A stretch of 51,530 nucleotides of DNA from F2B08 sp046260445 (GCA_046260445.1 JBHEPF010000069.1:1-51530), one strand, 5' to 3'; positions 9,120 through 17,811 are shown, counted from the stretch's first letter. Translations and numbers: made by a program. The notes: generated by a model from the letters alone, not told the origin.

Positions 9120-9722
9120 TCACGGCCGCAGCCCCCGCAGGGCCAGCCGGAGCAGGGTGGAGATGTTGTGCTCGTCCGGATGCCCCGTGGCGACCTTGGC
9201 CACGGCGTCACCGGCCTGCTTGACCGAGTAGCCGAGACCGGTGAGCGCCTCTGACACTTGCTCCTGCCAGCCTCCGCCGGACGGGACCGAGGCGGCGGGG
9301 GCGGCCGTCGAGGCGCCACTCACGCGACCGACCTTGTCGCGCAGCTCGAGGACGAGACGCTCCGCTGACTTGGCTCCGATGCCCGGAACCTTCGTGAGGG
9401 CCTTGGTGTCACCTGCGGACAGAGCGAGGCGCAGATCCTGCGGACCCATGACGGACAGCATTGCCAGGGAGATGCGCGGTCCGACGCCGGAGACGCTCTG
9501 CACGATCTCGAACATCTCCCGCTCATCGGCCGTGGCGAACCCGTAGAGGGTGAGCGAGTCCTCACGTACGACGAGCGTCGTCGACAGGTGCGTCTCGGTC
9601 CCGGTCCGGCACGCCGCAGCCGTTGCGGGGGTCGTGTGGACCAGCATGCCGACGCCGCCGACGACGATGACGAGCCGGTCGAGGCCCGCGCGCTCCACGA
9701 CGCCGGAGAGCGAGGCGATCAT
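9120..9722 (-). CDS. ruvA: Holliday junction DNA helicase subunit RuvA
   Basis: Starting at ATG 9722 the protein has 200 residues, a normal RuvA length. The N-terminal OB fold starts MIASLSGVVE, and the central helix-hairpin-helix pair shows SVSGVGPRISLAML and KVPGIGAKSAERLVLEL. The C-terminal RuvB-contacting domain (ALTGLGYSVKQAGDAV) is present after a Ala/Ser/Pro linker. The start overlaps the ruvC stop as ATGA (9719-9722). A longer open frame upstream is antisense-free but antedates the RuvA fold, so I rejected it. Confidence 0.96.
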   Translation of the reverse strand: MIASLSGVVERAGLDRLVIVVGGVGMLVHTTPATAAACRTGTETHLSTTLVVREDSLTLYGFATADEREMFEIVQSVSGVGPRISLAMLSVMGPQDLRLALSAGDTKALTKVPGIGAKSAERLVLELRDKVGRVSGASTAAPAASVPSGGGWQEQVSEALTGLGYSVKQAGDAVAKVATGHPDEHNISTLLRLALRGLRP

Positions 9723-10225
9723 CGGCCTGCCGCCAGTCGCTGGAGCCGGTCCGTCGCCGCGCCGCGCCAGGCGTGGCACACGGCGAGGGCCAGGGCGTCC
9801 GCGGCATCGGCGGGTCTGGGAGGCTCGGCCAGCCCGAGGATGCGCTGCACCATCATCGTCACCTGCGCCTTGTCGGCGCGACCCGACCCGGTGACGGCGG
9901 CTTTGACCTCGGTCGGGGTGTGGAAGGCGATGGGGATGCCGGCCTTGGCCGCCACGAGCATCGCTACAGCGCTCGCGTGCGCGGTCGTCATCACCGAGGC
10001 CACGTTGACATCGGCGAACACCCGCTCGATGGCCACCCGCTCGGGCTGGAAGCGCTCGACCCAGATCTGGATCTGCTGCTCGAGGTAGATGAGACGCTCC
10101 CCCGGCTCGGCGTCGCTCGGTGTGCGGACCACCCCGACGGCCACCATGGCCGCTCGGCCCGGACGACCGTCGACGACCCCGAGGCCACACCGGGTCAGGC
10201 CAGGATCCACTCCGAGAACGCGCAC
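9719..10225 (-). CDS. ruvC: Holliday junction resolvase RuvC
   Basis: The 168-residue endonuclease cuts four-way junctions. The fold starts VRVLGVDPGLTRCG, whose Asp is the first catalytic acid. E in VAIERVFADVN and the ADAADALALAVCH segment supply the others. I chose GTG 10225 because GAGAGG lies about 7 bp upstream; the in-frame GTG at 10231 would abut that site and the longer frame adds non-homologous residues. It is the first gene of ruvCAB, about 53 bp downstream of a LexA-like box. Confidence 0.94.
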   Translation of the reverse strand: MRVLGVDPGLTRCGLGVVDGRPGRAAMVAVGVVRTPSDAEPGERLIYLEQQIQIWVERFQPERVAIERVFADVNVASVMTTAHASAVAMLVAAKAGIPIAFHTPTEVKAAVTGSGRADKAQVTMMVQRILGLAEPPRPADAADALALAVCHAWRGAATDRLQRLAAGR

Positions 10226-10277
10226 GGCCACCCCTCTCGAAGGACATTCGACGGACAGGACTACACAGGCGCCGGGT

Positions 10278-10291
10278 AGAACACCTGTTCG
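10278..10291 (-). promoter_or_regulatory. LexA (SOS) box upstream of ruvC
   Basis: On the minus strand the site reads CGAACAGGTGTTCT. It matches the actinobacterial SOS box CGAACRNRYGTTCG at all positions except the last. It is centred about 60 bp upstream of the ruvC start, in the promoter gap after the YebC-family gene. LexA control of ruvC is known in mycobacteria, so damage-induced expression of ruvCAB is a reasonable inference here. Confidence 0.75.
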
Positions 10292-10379
10292 GACAACCAC
10301 GCTAGCCCGCTCACCCACCCGGGCCGGGGACCAACACGCCGGTGCCGTCCGGCTCAGTCCTCGCCCGCAGTGCTCGCCG

Positions 10380-11144
10380 TCAGTCCTCGTCGTCGTCGAG
10401 CAGGGCGAGGACATTGTCGGGGATGTCCCCGTTGGCGAAGACGTCCTGGACGTCGTCGGAGTCCTCGAGCGCGTCGATGACCCGGATCATCCTCTTCGCG
10501 CCGTCCAGGTCGAGGGGGACCTGGAGGTTGGGAACCCACGACGCCTCGGCCGAGTCGTAGTCGATGTCGGCATCCTGCAACGCCGTGCGGACGGCGACGA
10601 CATCACTGGCCTCGGTCACGATCTCCCAGGTCTCGCCGTTGTCGTTGACCTCTTCGGCGCCTGCCTCGAGGACCACCTCGAGGATGCTGTCCTCGTCTGC
10701 GGTTGAGGTCTTCGGGACGATGACGACGCCCTTGCGGTTGAAGATGTATGCGACCGAGCCCGGGTCGGCGAGGTTGCCTCCGTTGCGGGTCAGGGCGGAC
10801 CGCACCTCGGCCGCGGCGCGGTTGCGGTTGTCGGTGAGGCACTCGATGAGCACGGCCACCCCGCCCGGCGCATACCCCTCGTAGGTGATCGTCTCCCACT
10901 TGGAACCGCCCGCCTCTGCACCGGAGCCCCGCTTGACGGCGCGGTCGATGTTGTCGTTCGGGACCGAGGACTTCTTCGCCTTCTGGATGGCGTCGTACAG
11001 CGTGGGGTTGCCGGCCACGTCCCCGCCGCCGGTGCGTGCCGCCACCTCGATGTTCTTGATCAGCTTGGCGAACAGCTTGCTGCGCTTGGCGTCGACCGCG
11101 GCCTTCTTGTGCTTGGTCGTCGCCCACTTGGAGTGACCGCTCAT
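10380..11144 (-). CDS. YebC/PmpR family protein
   Basis: The 254-residue cytosolic protein begins MSGHSKWATTKHKKAAVDAKR, the family's invariant start. AAARTGGGDVAGNPTLYDAI-like and YEGYAPGGVAVLIECLTDN segments follow. Family members have been described as DNA-binding transcription regulators and, more recently, as translation factors acting at proline-rich stalls, so the role here is left open. The start overlaps the pdxT stop (ATGA, 11141-11144). It is often placed just upstream of ruvC, as it is here. Confidence 0.93.
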   Translation of the reverse strand: MSGHSKWATTKHKKAAVDAKRSKLFAKLIKNIEVAARTGGGDVAGNPTLYDAIQKAKKSSVPNDNIDRAVKRGSGAEAGGSKWETITYEGYAPGGVAVLIECLTDNRNRAAAEVRSALTRNGGNLADPGSVAYIFNRKGVVIVPKTSTADEDSILEVVLEAGAEEVNDNGETWEIVTEASDVVAVRTALQDADIDYDSAEASWVPNLQVPLDLDGAKRMIRVIDALEDSDDVQDVFANGDIPDNVLALLDDDED

Positions 11145-11812
11145 CGGCTACCTGCCTTCGTGTCGAGTCGTCCGGGGAAACCGACTGCCGATCCTACCTG
11201 CGCAGCGTCGACCACCTCGTCGACGAAGTAGGCATGCACCCGAAGGTCGCCGGTGACCTCGGGGTGGAACGAGGTGGCGAGCAGCGCCCCGGAGCGGACC
11301 GCCACCGGGTGGCGGACGCCGCCTCGTTCCACGCTCGCGAGCACGTCCACGCTCGGCCCCCAGTCCTCCACCCACGGGGCCCGGATGAACACGGCCCGCA
11401 GCGGGTGCGGACCGAGCACGGCGATGCGCAGGTCGGTCTCGAAGGAGTCGACCTGCCGGCCGAAGGCGTTGCGTCGCACGGTGACGTCCAGTCCGCCGAG
11501 GGTCTGCTGGTCGGCGCGACCGTCGAGGACCCGGTCGGCGAGCATGATCATCCCGGCGCAGCTGCCGAACACCGGCAGCCCGGAGTGGATCGCCTCGGTG
11601 AGCGGCGCATACAGCCCGAAGGCCCGCACGAGCTTGTCCATGACCGTCGACTCCCCGCCGGGGATGACGAGGCCGTCGAGACCCTGGAGCTCACCAGGGC
11701 GACGCACGGTCCGTACCCGGGCACCGACGGCCCGTAGGGCGGCCAGGTGCTCACCAACATCGCCCTGGACGGCCAGGACCCCGATCCCGGGTGCCGACGA
11801 AGCGGCTACCAC
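11141..11812 (-). CDS. pdxT: pyridoxal 5'-phosphate synthase glutaminase subunit
   Basis: The 223-residue class-I-type amidotransferase releases ammonia from glutamine and passes it to PdxS. Visible elements are GIGVLAVQGDVGEH, the oxyanion region VIPGGEST, the nucleophile Cys in VFGSCAGMIMLA (about residue 85), and the His/Glu pair in TSFHPEVTGD. It overlaps pdxS by 7 bp, so the two are translationally coupled. Complete and typical in length. Confidence 0.96.
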   Translation of the reverse strand: MVAASSAPGIGVLAVQGDVGEHLAALRAVGARVRTVRRPGELQGLDGLVIPGGESTVMDKLVRAFGLYAPLTEAIHSGLPVFGSCAGMIMLADRVLDGRADQQTLGGLDVTVRRNAFGRQVDSFETDLRIAVLGPHPLRAVFIRAPWVEDWGPSVDVLASVERGGVRHPVAVRSGALLATSFHPEVTGDLRVHAYFVDEVVDAAQVGSAVGFPGRLDTKAGSR

Positions 11813-12729
11813 CCGCGCTCGGCGAGCCGGTGGGGGGCCGGGATCGACTCGACGCTGATGCCGACCATCGCCTCACCGAGGCCGCGGGAGACCTCGGCGA
11901 TGGTGTCCGGGTCGTCGAAGAAGGTGGTCGCCTTGACGATCGCCTCGGCCCGCTGCTGCGGGTTGCCGGACTTGAAGATCCCGCTGCCGACGAACACGCC
12001 CTCGGCGCCGAGCTGCATCATCATCGCCGCGTCGGCCGGGGTCGCGATGCCCCCGGCGGTGAAGAGGACGACCGGAAGCCGACCGGCCTCGGCCACCTCG
12101 CGCACGAGCTCGTAGGGGGCTTGGAGCTCCTTGGCCGCCACATACAGCTCGTCCTCCGGCAGCGACTGCAACCGTCGGATCTGGTCGCGGATCGACCGCA
12201 TGTGGGTCGTCGCGTTGGAGACGTCGCCGGTGCCGGCCTCGCCCTTGGAGCGGATCATCGCCGCACCCTCGGTGATCCGTCGCAGCGCCTCGCCGAGGTT
12301 GGTGGCCCCACAGACGAAGGGGACGGTGAAGGCCCACTTGTCGATGTGGTGCTCGTAGTCCGCCGGGGTGAGGACCTCGGACTCGTCGATGTAGTCGACC
12401 CCCAGGCTCTGCAGGACCTGCGCCTCGACGAAGTGGCCGATACGGGCTTTGGCCATGACCGGGATCGAGACGGCCTCGATGATGCCGTCGATCATGTCGG
12501 GGTCGCTCATCCGCGACACCCCGCCCTCGGCGCGGATGTCGGCGGGGACGCGCTCGAGCGCCATGACGGCCACCGCCCCGGCGTCCTCGGCGATCTTGGC
12601 CTGCTCTGCGGTGACGACGTCCATGATGACGCCGCCCTTGAGCATGTCGGCCATACCGCGCTTGACGCGGCCGGTGCCCGTGGTCGGGCCGGAGGGGGTG
12701 GAGCCCTGCGGCCCGGAGGTGGTGTCCAT
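11806..12729 (-). CDS. pdxS: pyridoxal 5'-phosphate synthase lyase subunit
   Basis: The 307-residue TIM-barrel enzyme condenses ribose 5-phosphate, glyceraldehyde 3-phosphate and ammonia into pyridoxal 5'-phosphate. The highly conserved blocks KRGMADMLKGGVIMDVV, AVMALERVPADIR and MSDPDMIDGI, GEAGTGDV, and FTAGGIATPADAAMMMQLGA are all present. The lysine in KGGVIMDVV and the one in MAKARIGH are the expected catalytic lysines. It pairs with pdxT and sits 27 bp downstream of the LemA-like gene. Confidence 0.97.
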   Translation of the reverse strand: MDTTSGPQGSTPSGPTTGTGRVKRGMADMLKGGVIMDVVTAEQAKIAEDAGAVAVMALERVPADIRAEGGVSRMSDPDMIDGIIEAVSIPVMAKARIGHFVEAQVLQSLGVDYIDESEVLTPADYEHHIDKWAFTVPFVCGATNLGEALRRITEGAAMIRSKGEAGTGDVSNATTHMRSIRDQIRRLQSLPEDELYVAAKELQAPYELVREVAEAGRLPVVLFTAGGIATPADAAMMMQLGAEGVFVGSGIFKSGNPQQRAEAIVKATTFFDDPDTIAEVSRGLGEAMVGISVESIPAPHRLAERGW

Positions 12730-12756
12730 AGCTCAGAAGTCTAGGACCGCCCAAGG

Positions 12757-13338
12757 TTAGGGCAGAACCGAGACCTCGTCGTCGAACTCGACGGTCTGGG
12801 GCAGGGGGGCTCGTCCGGCGAGACGGAACAGCTTCACTATCGCCTTGCGGCGCACGCGCCGGACCTCCGTGACGGCCTGGTTGTGGAACCGCCGGGCGAG
12901 CTGGACGCGCAGCGCGGCGGCCTCGATCCGCGCGAGTACCTCTTCGGCCATCTCACCGCCGCGCACCCGCACGTCGGCCACGGTCTCGGGCGTGAGCGCG
13001 ATGGAGAGCGCCTCGGTGAGGTTTGACTCGGCACCTTCCCGGCCGGTGAAGGTCTGCCCGTGCAGGAGGTCCTCAGCGCTCCGGCCATTCGCCCGCTCCA
13101 GGGACTGGGTCGCCGCGTCGACGAGCAGGAGGGAGCTCGCCGGGTCGAGCAGACCCGCGGTGCCGAGCTCGAGAGTGGACTCGGCGCGCCGAATGATCTG
13201 CGCATCGAGCGCCGCAAGCGATCCCTCCACCTTGGTGTGCAACCGGTCCAGGCGCGCAGCGGAGTAGGTGAGGTACCAGGCGAGGAGGACGAGGCCGACG
13301 AGGGCCAGGGCGAGCCAGGTGAGGGTCTCCACCGTCAC
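12757..13338 (-). CDS. LemA-like membrane-anchored protein
   Basis: One N-terminal membrane helix (ETLTWLALALVGLVLLAWYL) is followed by a helical extracytoplasmic or cytosolic domain rich in Ala/Arg. This resembles LemA-type proteins (segments RLDRLHTKVEGSLAALDAQI and RRFHNQAVTEVRRVRR). I prefer GTG 13338 (193 residues) because it overlaps the pimA stop as GTGA. An ATG at 13383 would add 15 residues and a ~49-bp overlap. Function unknown. Its place at the end of pgsA-patA-pimA suggests a link to the cell envelope, which is inference only. Confidence 0.75.
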   Translation of the reverse strand: MTVETLTWLALALVGLVLLAWYLTYSAARLDRLHTKVEGSLAALDAQIIRRAESTLELGTAGLLDPASSLLLVDAATQSLERANGRSAEDLLHGQTFTGREGAESNLTEALSIALTPETVADVRVRGGEMAEEVLARIEAAALRVQLARRFHNQAVTEVRRVRRKAIVKLFRLAGRAPLPQTVEFDDEVSVLP

Positions 13339-14525
13339 ACGCCGCCGTTCGACCTGCGCTTGGGCCGCACGAGACGCGACCACATCCCGGTCTCCTCGAC
13401 CGTGGCTGCGGCATCCGCGGTCTGGGTCACCGTGTCGTACACGGCGAGGATCTGCGCGGCGACGACCGGCCAGTCGTAGCGGCGCGCGCGCTCGGCCCCC
13501 GCCTGACGCAGCCGGGCCAGCTCCGCCGGGTGGTCCAGGAGGCTCAGGATCGCTTCGGCGCAGGAGCGGGCGTCGCCGTTGGTGAACTGGCGTCCGTTGG
13601 CTGAGCCGTCGAGGACCGCGGTGAACGCTGTGAGGTCGCTGGCCACCACGGGTGCCCCAGCAGCCATGGCCTCGACGAGGACGATCCCGAAGCTCTCGCC
13701 GCCGGTGTGCGGAGCGACGTAGGCGTCCACCGAGGCGAAGAGCGACTTCTTGTCCTCCTCGGTGACGAGGCCGAGGAAGGTGCTGGCCTCGGCCACCGCG
13801 GCCGTCATGCGTTCTCGAGCCGCGTCGACGTCACCGGGGCCGGCGATGAGGAGCCGGGTTCCGGGCCGCACTCGCAGCACCTCCTCCATCGCCGCGCTGA
13901 GGACCGGCAGTCCCTTGCGCGGCTCGTCGATCCGGCCGAGGAAAGCCAGCGTCGGGTTCTCCTCGGTTCCCTTCCACTCGACGCGGGGCTGTGCGGCGGC
14001 GAAGGTGTCGACGGACACCCCGTTGGGGATGACGACCGCGTCTCCACCGAGGTGGGTGGTGACCGTCCGTCGAGCCGCCTCCGAGACGGCGATCCGACCG
14101 ACGATCTTCTCGAGCGACGGCCGCAGGATGGGGTAGGCGGCCTGCATCGCCCGCGACCGTAGGTTCGAGGTGTGGAAGGTCGCGACGACCGGGGCCTCGG
14201 TCGCCCACAGGGCGAGGACCGAGACGCTCGGAGTGACCGGTTCGTGGATGTGGACGAGGTCGAAGTCGCCCTCCTCGAGCCAGCGGGTCGTGCGTGCGGA
14301 CGTGACCGGGCCGAAGTTCAGGCGCGCGACCGACCCGTTGTAGCGCACCGGCACCGACTTGCCGGCCCCGGTCACGAAGGCCGGCAGCTCCCCGACACCG
14401 TCCGCCGGTGCCAGCACCCCGACCTCGTGTCCGACGCCGATGAGGTACTCGGCGAGATCACGGACGTGGAACTGCACGCCGCCGGGGACATCGAAGGCAT
14501 AGGGACACACCATCCCGACCCTCAT
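13335..14525 (-). CDS. pimA: phosphatidylinositol alpha-mannosyltransferase
   Basis: The 396-residue GT4 glycosyltransferase transfers mannose from GDP-mannose to phosphatidyl-myo-inositol, the first step of PIM synthesis, at the inner face of the membrane. The start MRVGMVCPYAFDVPGGVQFH is typical of PimA, and VATFHTSN, AVSEAARRTV and IPNGVSVDTF follow. The donor-site acidic motif is GESFGIVLVEAMAAG (E-x7-E). It is coupled by 4-bp overlaps to patA upstream and the LemA-like gene downstream, in the standard pgsA-patA-pimA cluster. Confidence 0.95.
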   Translation of the reverse strand: MRVGMVCPYAFDVPGGVQFHVRDLAEYLIGVGHEVGVLAPADGVGELPAFVTGAGKSVPVRYNGSVARLNFGPVTSARTTRWLEEGDFDLVHIHEPVTPSVSVLALWATEAPVVATFHTSNLRSRAMQAAYPILRPSLEKIVGRIAVSEAARRTVTTHLGGDAVVIPNGVSVDTFAAAQPRVEWKGTEENPTLAFLGRIDEPRKGLPVLSAAMEEVLRVRPGTRLLIAGPGDVDAARERMTAAVAEASTFLGLVTEEDKKSLFASVDAYVAPHTGGESFGIVLVEAMAAGAPVVASDLTAFTAVLDGSANGRQFTNGDARSCAEAILSLLDHPAELARLRQAGAERARRYDWPVVAAQILAVYDTVTQTADAAATVEETGMWSRLVRPKRRSNGGV

Positions 14526-15463
14526 CGCGCCACCCGCTGGCGGTCGAGGTGTCGGACGAAGACCCGCTGCATCATGTGCCAGTCCTCGGTGTGGCTCCTG
14601 ACGGCCTGCCCGAGCGTGGCCGCGCAGTCGGCGGTCATCGAGCGGATCGCCCGGTGGCGCGACTCCCCCTCGGGCCGCTCCACCCGCTCGTGAAAGGTGA
14701 TGACGCTGCGCCAGCCCCCGGGGCCGTCAGCCGCCCGCTCGTAGTGGATCGAGACCGGGTGCAGGTCGCTGTCGGAGTCGTATGCGAGGGCCGCCGGGCC
14801 GATCGCGACCCGTGAGCGGTCGCCCGCGAAGTCCACCTCGATGCCGCCCCGCGTAAGGTCGCGGTCGGCGAGCAGTGGGATGACGGCGGCCCCACGGGCC
14901 GCCTCGGTGAGCAGGTCGAAGACATCTCCCGCGCCGGTGAGGGGGATGATCCGCATGCCGAGCCGCTCCCGGAAGGCGAGGAACTCCTCGAAGACCTCTT
15001 CCGGCTGGAGGCGCTCGGCGACGGTGACGACAGGTCCGAGGTGGCGGGTCCCCCAGGCGCCCGCGACGTCCCAGTTGCCCAGGTGGCCGAGGAAACAGAT
15101 GACCGATCGTCCCTCGGCGAGGCTGGCCCGCACCGGCGCGTCGCCGAGGACCCGCACGGAGCGCAGGAGGTCGTCTGGCCCGAGGTCGGGCAGGCGGAAC
15201 GCCTCGCACCAGTAGCGCAGGTAGGACCGCGCACCGGCCCGGACCAGCTCGTCCAGCTCGCTGGCGCTGAGCTCGGGCCGCACGACCGCGTAGTTGTCCC
15301 GGAGCCGCTGGATCGAGTGACCGCCGCGGCGGGCCATGCGGTCGGCGATCCGGTCGAAGAGCCCGTAGGCGGCGCGCTCGGGCAGCCGACGGACCAGCCG
15401 CCATCCGGTCCGGTACCCCGCGACGACGACCGCGTCCTGGGCGCCGCGACCGATCCCCGTCAT
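14522..15463 (-). CDS. patA: PIM acyltransferase (LpxL/HtrB-like family)
   Basis: The 313-residue protein belongs to the lysophospholipid/lauroyl acyltransferase family. The catalytic H-x4-D motif is visible as CFLGHLGNWDVAG near residue 127, and later blocks FAGDRSRVAIGPAALAYDSD and FHERVERPEGES match the family. In mycobacteria the enzyme at this locus acylates the mannose of PIM1/PIM2; position between pgsA and pimA supports that role. Start overlaps the pgsA stop by 4 bp. Confidence 0.9.
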   Translation of the reverse strand: MTGIGRGAQDAVVVAGYRTGWRLVRRLPERAAYGLFDRIADRMARRGGHSIQRLRDNYAVVRPELSASELDELVRAGARSYLRYWCEAFRLPDLGPDDLLRSVRVLGDAPVRASLAEGRSVICFLGHLGNWDVAGAWGTRHLGPVVTVAERLQPEEVFEEFLAFRERLGMRIIPLTGAGDVFDLLTEAARGAAVIPLLADRDLTRGGIEVDFAGDRSRVAIGPAALAYDSDSDLHPVSIHYERAADGPGGWRSVITFHERVERPEGESRHRAIRSMTADCAATLGQAVRSHTEDWHMMQRVFVRHLDRQRVAR

Positions 15464-16077
15464 ATCCGATCGACGACGAGCGCTTGCCGGCGGACCTCCA
15501 GCATGCGCTGGACGACCGTGACCAGGCTCGCGACCGCGAGGATGGAGAGGACGACGGTCAGGAGGATCTCCGGAACCCCCAGGCCGACCAGACCGGTGGC
15601 GACGAGCACGAGGACGAGCCGCTCGGCCCGCTCCGCGATGCCGACGTTCGCGGTCATGCCCAGGCCCTCGGCCCTGGCCCGCGCATACGAGACGACCATG
15701 CCGAGGATGAGGCAGGCGAGCGCCAGTCCGGCCATGACGGCGTTGTCGCCGCCGCCGGCGTACCAGAGGACGAGCCCGCCGAAGATCGCGGCGTCGGCGA
15801 CCCGGTCGAGGGTGCTGTCGAGGAAGGCGCCCCAGCGGGTGGGCCGGTCGTTCATGCGCGCCATGATCCCGTCGAGGGTGTCGAAGAGAACGAACGCGGT
15901 GATGATGAGGGTCCCGATGAGGAACTCGTGCCGGGGGTAGAAGGCGAGTGCGCCGACGCAGACACCGAGGGTGCCGACGACCGTCACGACGTCCGGGCTG
16001 ATCCCCAGCCTGGTGAGGAGCCGAGCGAGCGGCGTGAACAGCCTCGTGACGAAGGCGCGTGCGTACTTGTTCAGCAT
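15460..16077 (-). CDS. pgsA: phosphatidylinositol phosphate synthase (CDP-alcohol family)
   Basis: From ATG 16077 the protein has 205 residues and about six membrane segments. The CDP-alcohol phosphatidyltransferase motif D-x2-DG-x2-AR-x8-G-x3-D-x3-D is complete: DTLDGIMAR, then eight residues, then GAFLDSTLD. By position it is the actinobacterial enzyme making phosphatidylinositol phosphate from CDP-diacylglycerol and inositol 1-phosphate, which feeds PIM synthesis. An upstream in-frame extension overlaps the divergent HIT gene and is unlike the family. Confidence 0.92.
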   Translation of the reverse strand: MLNKYARAFVTRLFTPLARLLTRLGISPDVVTVVGTLGVCVGALAFYPRHEFLIGTLIITAFVLFDTLDGIMARMNDRPTRWGAFLDSTLDRVADAAIFGGLVLWYAGGGDNAVMAGLALACLILGMVVSYARARAEGLGMTANVGIAERAERLVLVLVATGLVGLGVPEILLTVVLSILAVASLVTVVQRMLEVRRQALVVDRI

Positions 16078-16117
16078 GACGGGGGTCAGCCTAGCGGCCA
16101 CCCGTAGGATCGACAGC

Positions 16118-16708
16118 ATGAGTGAGTCAGGCCCGGACGCAGGCTCCCCCGGGCCCGAGACCGTCGAGGCGACAGAGATGGCGGGGGTGGCCGACGGGTT
16201 CGAGCGGCTCTGGACGCCGCACCGCATCGCCTACATCCGCGGCGCGCGTCCTGCGAAGGAGGCCGGCGACGGATGTCCGTTCTGCGTCGCGCCGACCCGC
16301 GAGGACGGGGACGGCCTGATCGTCCAGCGCGGCGAGCACTGCTACGTCGTCATGAACCTCTTCCCCTACAACCCCGGTCACCTCCTCATCTGCCCCTACC
16401 GGCACGTGTCCTTGTATGTGGACCTCACCGACGAGGAGACCCTCGAGTTCACGGCCCTCACCAAGGCGGGGATCGGCGCGCTGCAGGCATCCTCGCAACC
16501 GGCCGGCTTCAACATCGGGATGAACCAGGGTGAGGTCGCCGGGGCCGGCGTCGCCGCCCACCTGCATCAGCACATCGTCCCCCGGTGGGGTGGAGACTCG
16601 AACTTCCTGCCGATCATCGCCCAGACCAAAGCGGTCCCCATGCTCCTCGAGGACGTCCGGAAGCAGCTCATCGAGGCCTGGCCCGCTGGATCCGGCGGGC
16701 TCCCCTGA
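16118..16708 (+). CDS. HIT family hydrolase/phosphorylase
   Basis: The 196-residue cytosolic protein has a CPFC pair near residue 53, MNLFPYNPGHLLICPYRH, and the histidine triad HLHQHIVPRW near 150. This is close to the HIT protein next to pgsA1 in mycobacteria, described as an Ap4A phosphorylase. In that order the gene lies on the same strand between thrS and pgsA. Here it occupies the same slot but is transcribed divergently from pgsA, with a 40-bp shared promoter gap. A long palindrome follows 4 bp after its stop. Confidence 0.92.
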   Translation: MSESGPDAGSPGPETVEATEMAGVADGFERLWTPHRIAYIRGARPAKEAGDGCPFCVAPTREDGDGLIVQRGEHCYVVMNLFPYNPGHLLICPYRHVSLYVDLTDEETLEFTALTKAGIGALQASSQPAGFNIGMNQGEVAGAGVAAHLHQHIVPRWGGDSNFLPIIAQTKAVPMLLEDVRKQLIEAWPAGSGGLP

Positions 16709-16712
16709 TCCT

Positions 16713-16748
16713 GGAAGTTCGCTGCTGCCATGGCAGCAGTGAGTCTCC
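16713..16748. repeat. 36-bp palindrome, imperfect copy, after HIT gene
   Basis: The left arm GGAAGTTCGCTGCTG is identical to that of the copy at 17812. The right arm CAGCAGTGAGTCTCC carries four changes that weaken the pairing. It begins 4 bp after the HIT stop and could act as a terminator, but there is no T-run. The two copies bracket the AbiEi/DUF559 pseudogene. Confidence 0.8.
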
Positions 16749-16764
16749 GCTGGCAGAGCGCGCC

Positions 16765-17743
16765 TCACCCAGCCGGCCGCTGGAGTCTCCGGCGCGTCGA
16801 GCAGTTGGGCCCGCAGGCGATGATGGTGCCGGTGTATCCGCGCGCCTGAAAAGTCCGGAACAGGTCATGCGCCAGGTCGCACGGGTCGAGGTGGGCGTTG
16901 ACCCATCCGGCGCGCAGTGTGACCCGGCCGCTGGCTGACGCCTTCCGGTCGCGCCGCAGGTCGGCCAGACGCCCCGATCCCTCATGACCGAGCCGTCCGT
17001 CCAGCTCGAGGATCACTCCGAACTGCCCGTTCTCGAAGTCTCGCCGGACGGGGCTGTCACCGACGTCGGCATCAGGCACCTGACACGACATCTTCGGCAG
17101 ACCGTGTGCCCGGATCACACGACGAAGGACGACGACCTCGAGAACACTCTCGGCCCCCTCGTCAACGTCCCCGATGGCAAGCTCGATGACGAGTCGCCGG
17201 GGATGACGGCAGCGACTGCGGAGCCGATGCGCGAGGTCCGGCGCACTCACCGAGCCGAGGCGGGCGGCGTCGGCGATCAGCGCCACGACGTCGTGCTCAT
17301 CGAGGAGTGGATTCGACGAGCAGTCCAGGACCGTGTCAGCGCCGTCGGTGACGCGGAACCCCTCGACCTCGACGGACTTCAAAACGGGTTCGTCGGATGA
17401 CGCGCATCCCGGGGAGTCTGCGCACCCGCCGCGTCCCGGGGACAGCGACGGTGATGACCGCAGGCTGGGTGCGCTTGATCCTATGGACGTATGCGGCGCT
17501 CGCATCGACGAGCGCGGCCCCCTCCCCCGCGTGCAGCAGTGCAGCGTGCGCTCGCATCTCCCAGGTCAGCGGCCCGGGGCGTGTGCTGTAGACACCAGGC
17601 CATCGGCGCTGCCACGTCCCGCTATCGAGCATCCACCGCACCGCGCCCGGCGTCATGTCTCGCAGCGCCTGCTTTCGCGACAGGACGCCGTGCTGACGAT
17701 CGGCCACAGACGTGACCCGTTCGGGAGGATGTCGCACGAACAC
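16765..17743 (-). pseudogene. AbiEi antitoxin-like / DUF559 endonuclease-domain gene, frameshifted
   Basis: Two minus-strand frames join to make one actinobacterial AbiEi/DUF559-type protein. The N-terminal frame, from GTG 17743, has a winged-helix block RQHGVLSRKQALRDM, DSGTWQRRWPGVYSTR and a trailing AYVHRIKRTQPAVITVAVP. The C-terminal frame has DVVALIADAARLGS, QFGVILELDGRLGHEG and DLRRDRKASA, resembling the Vsr-like DUF559 fold. The frame changes near 17375-17390, at a CCC/TTTT run, and fits one extra base. GTG 17743 has a GGGGGCAGG site upstream. Such genes are usually orphan, without a paired AbiEii toxin, and none is visible here. A sequencing error would make it an intact gene. Confidence 0.75.
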
Positions 17744-17811
17744 CAGCCTGCCCCCACGGCGGCTGTAGGGCCGGTGCTTTTCCACAGCACAGACCCCCGC
17801 CCGCGTTCGAC

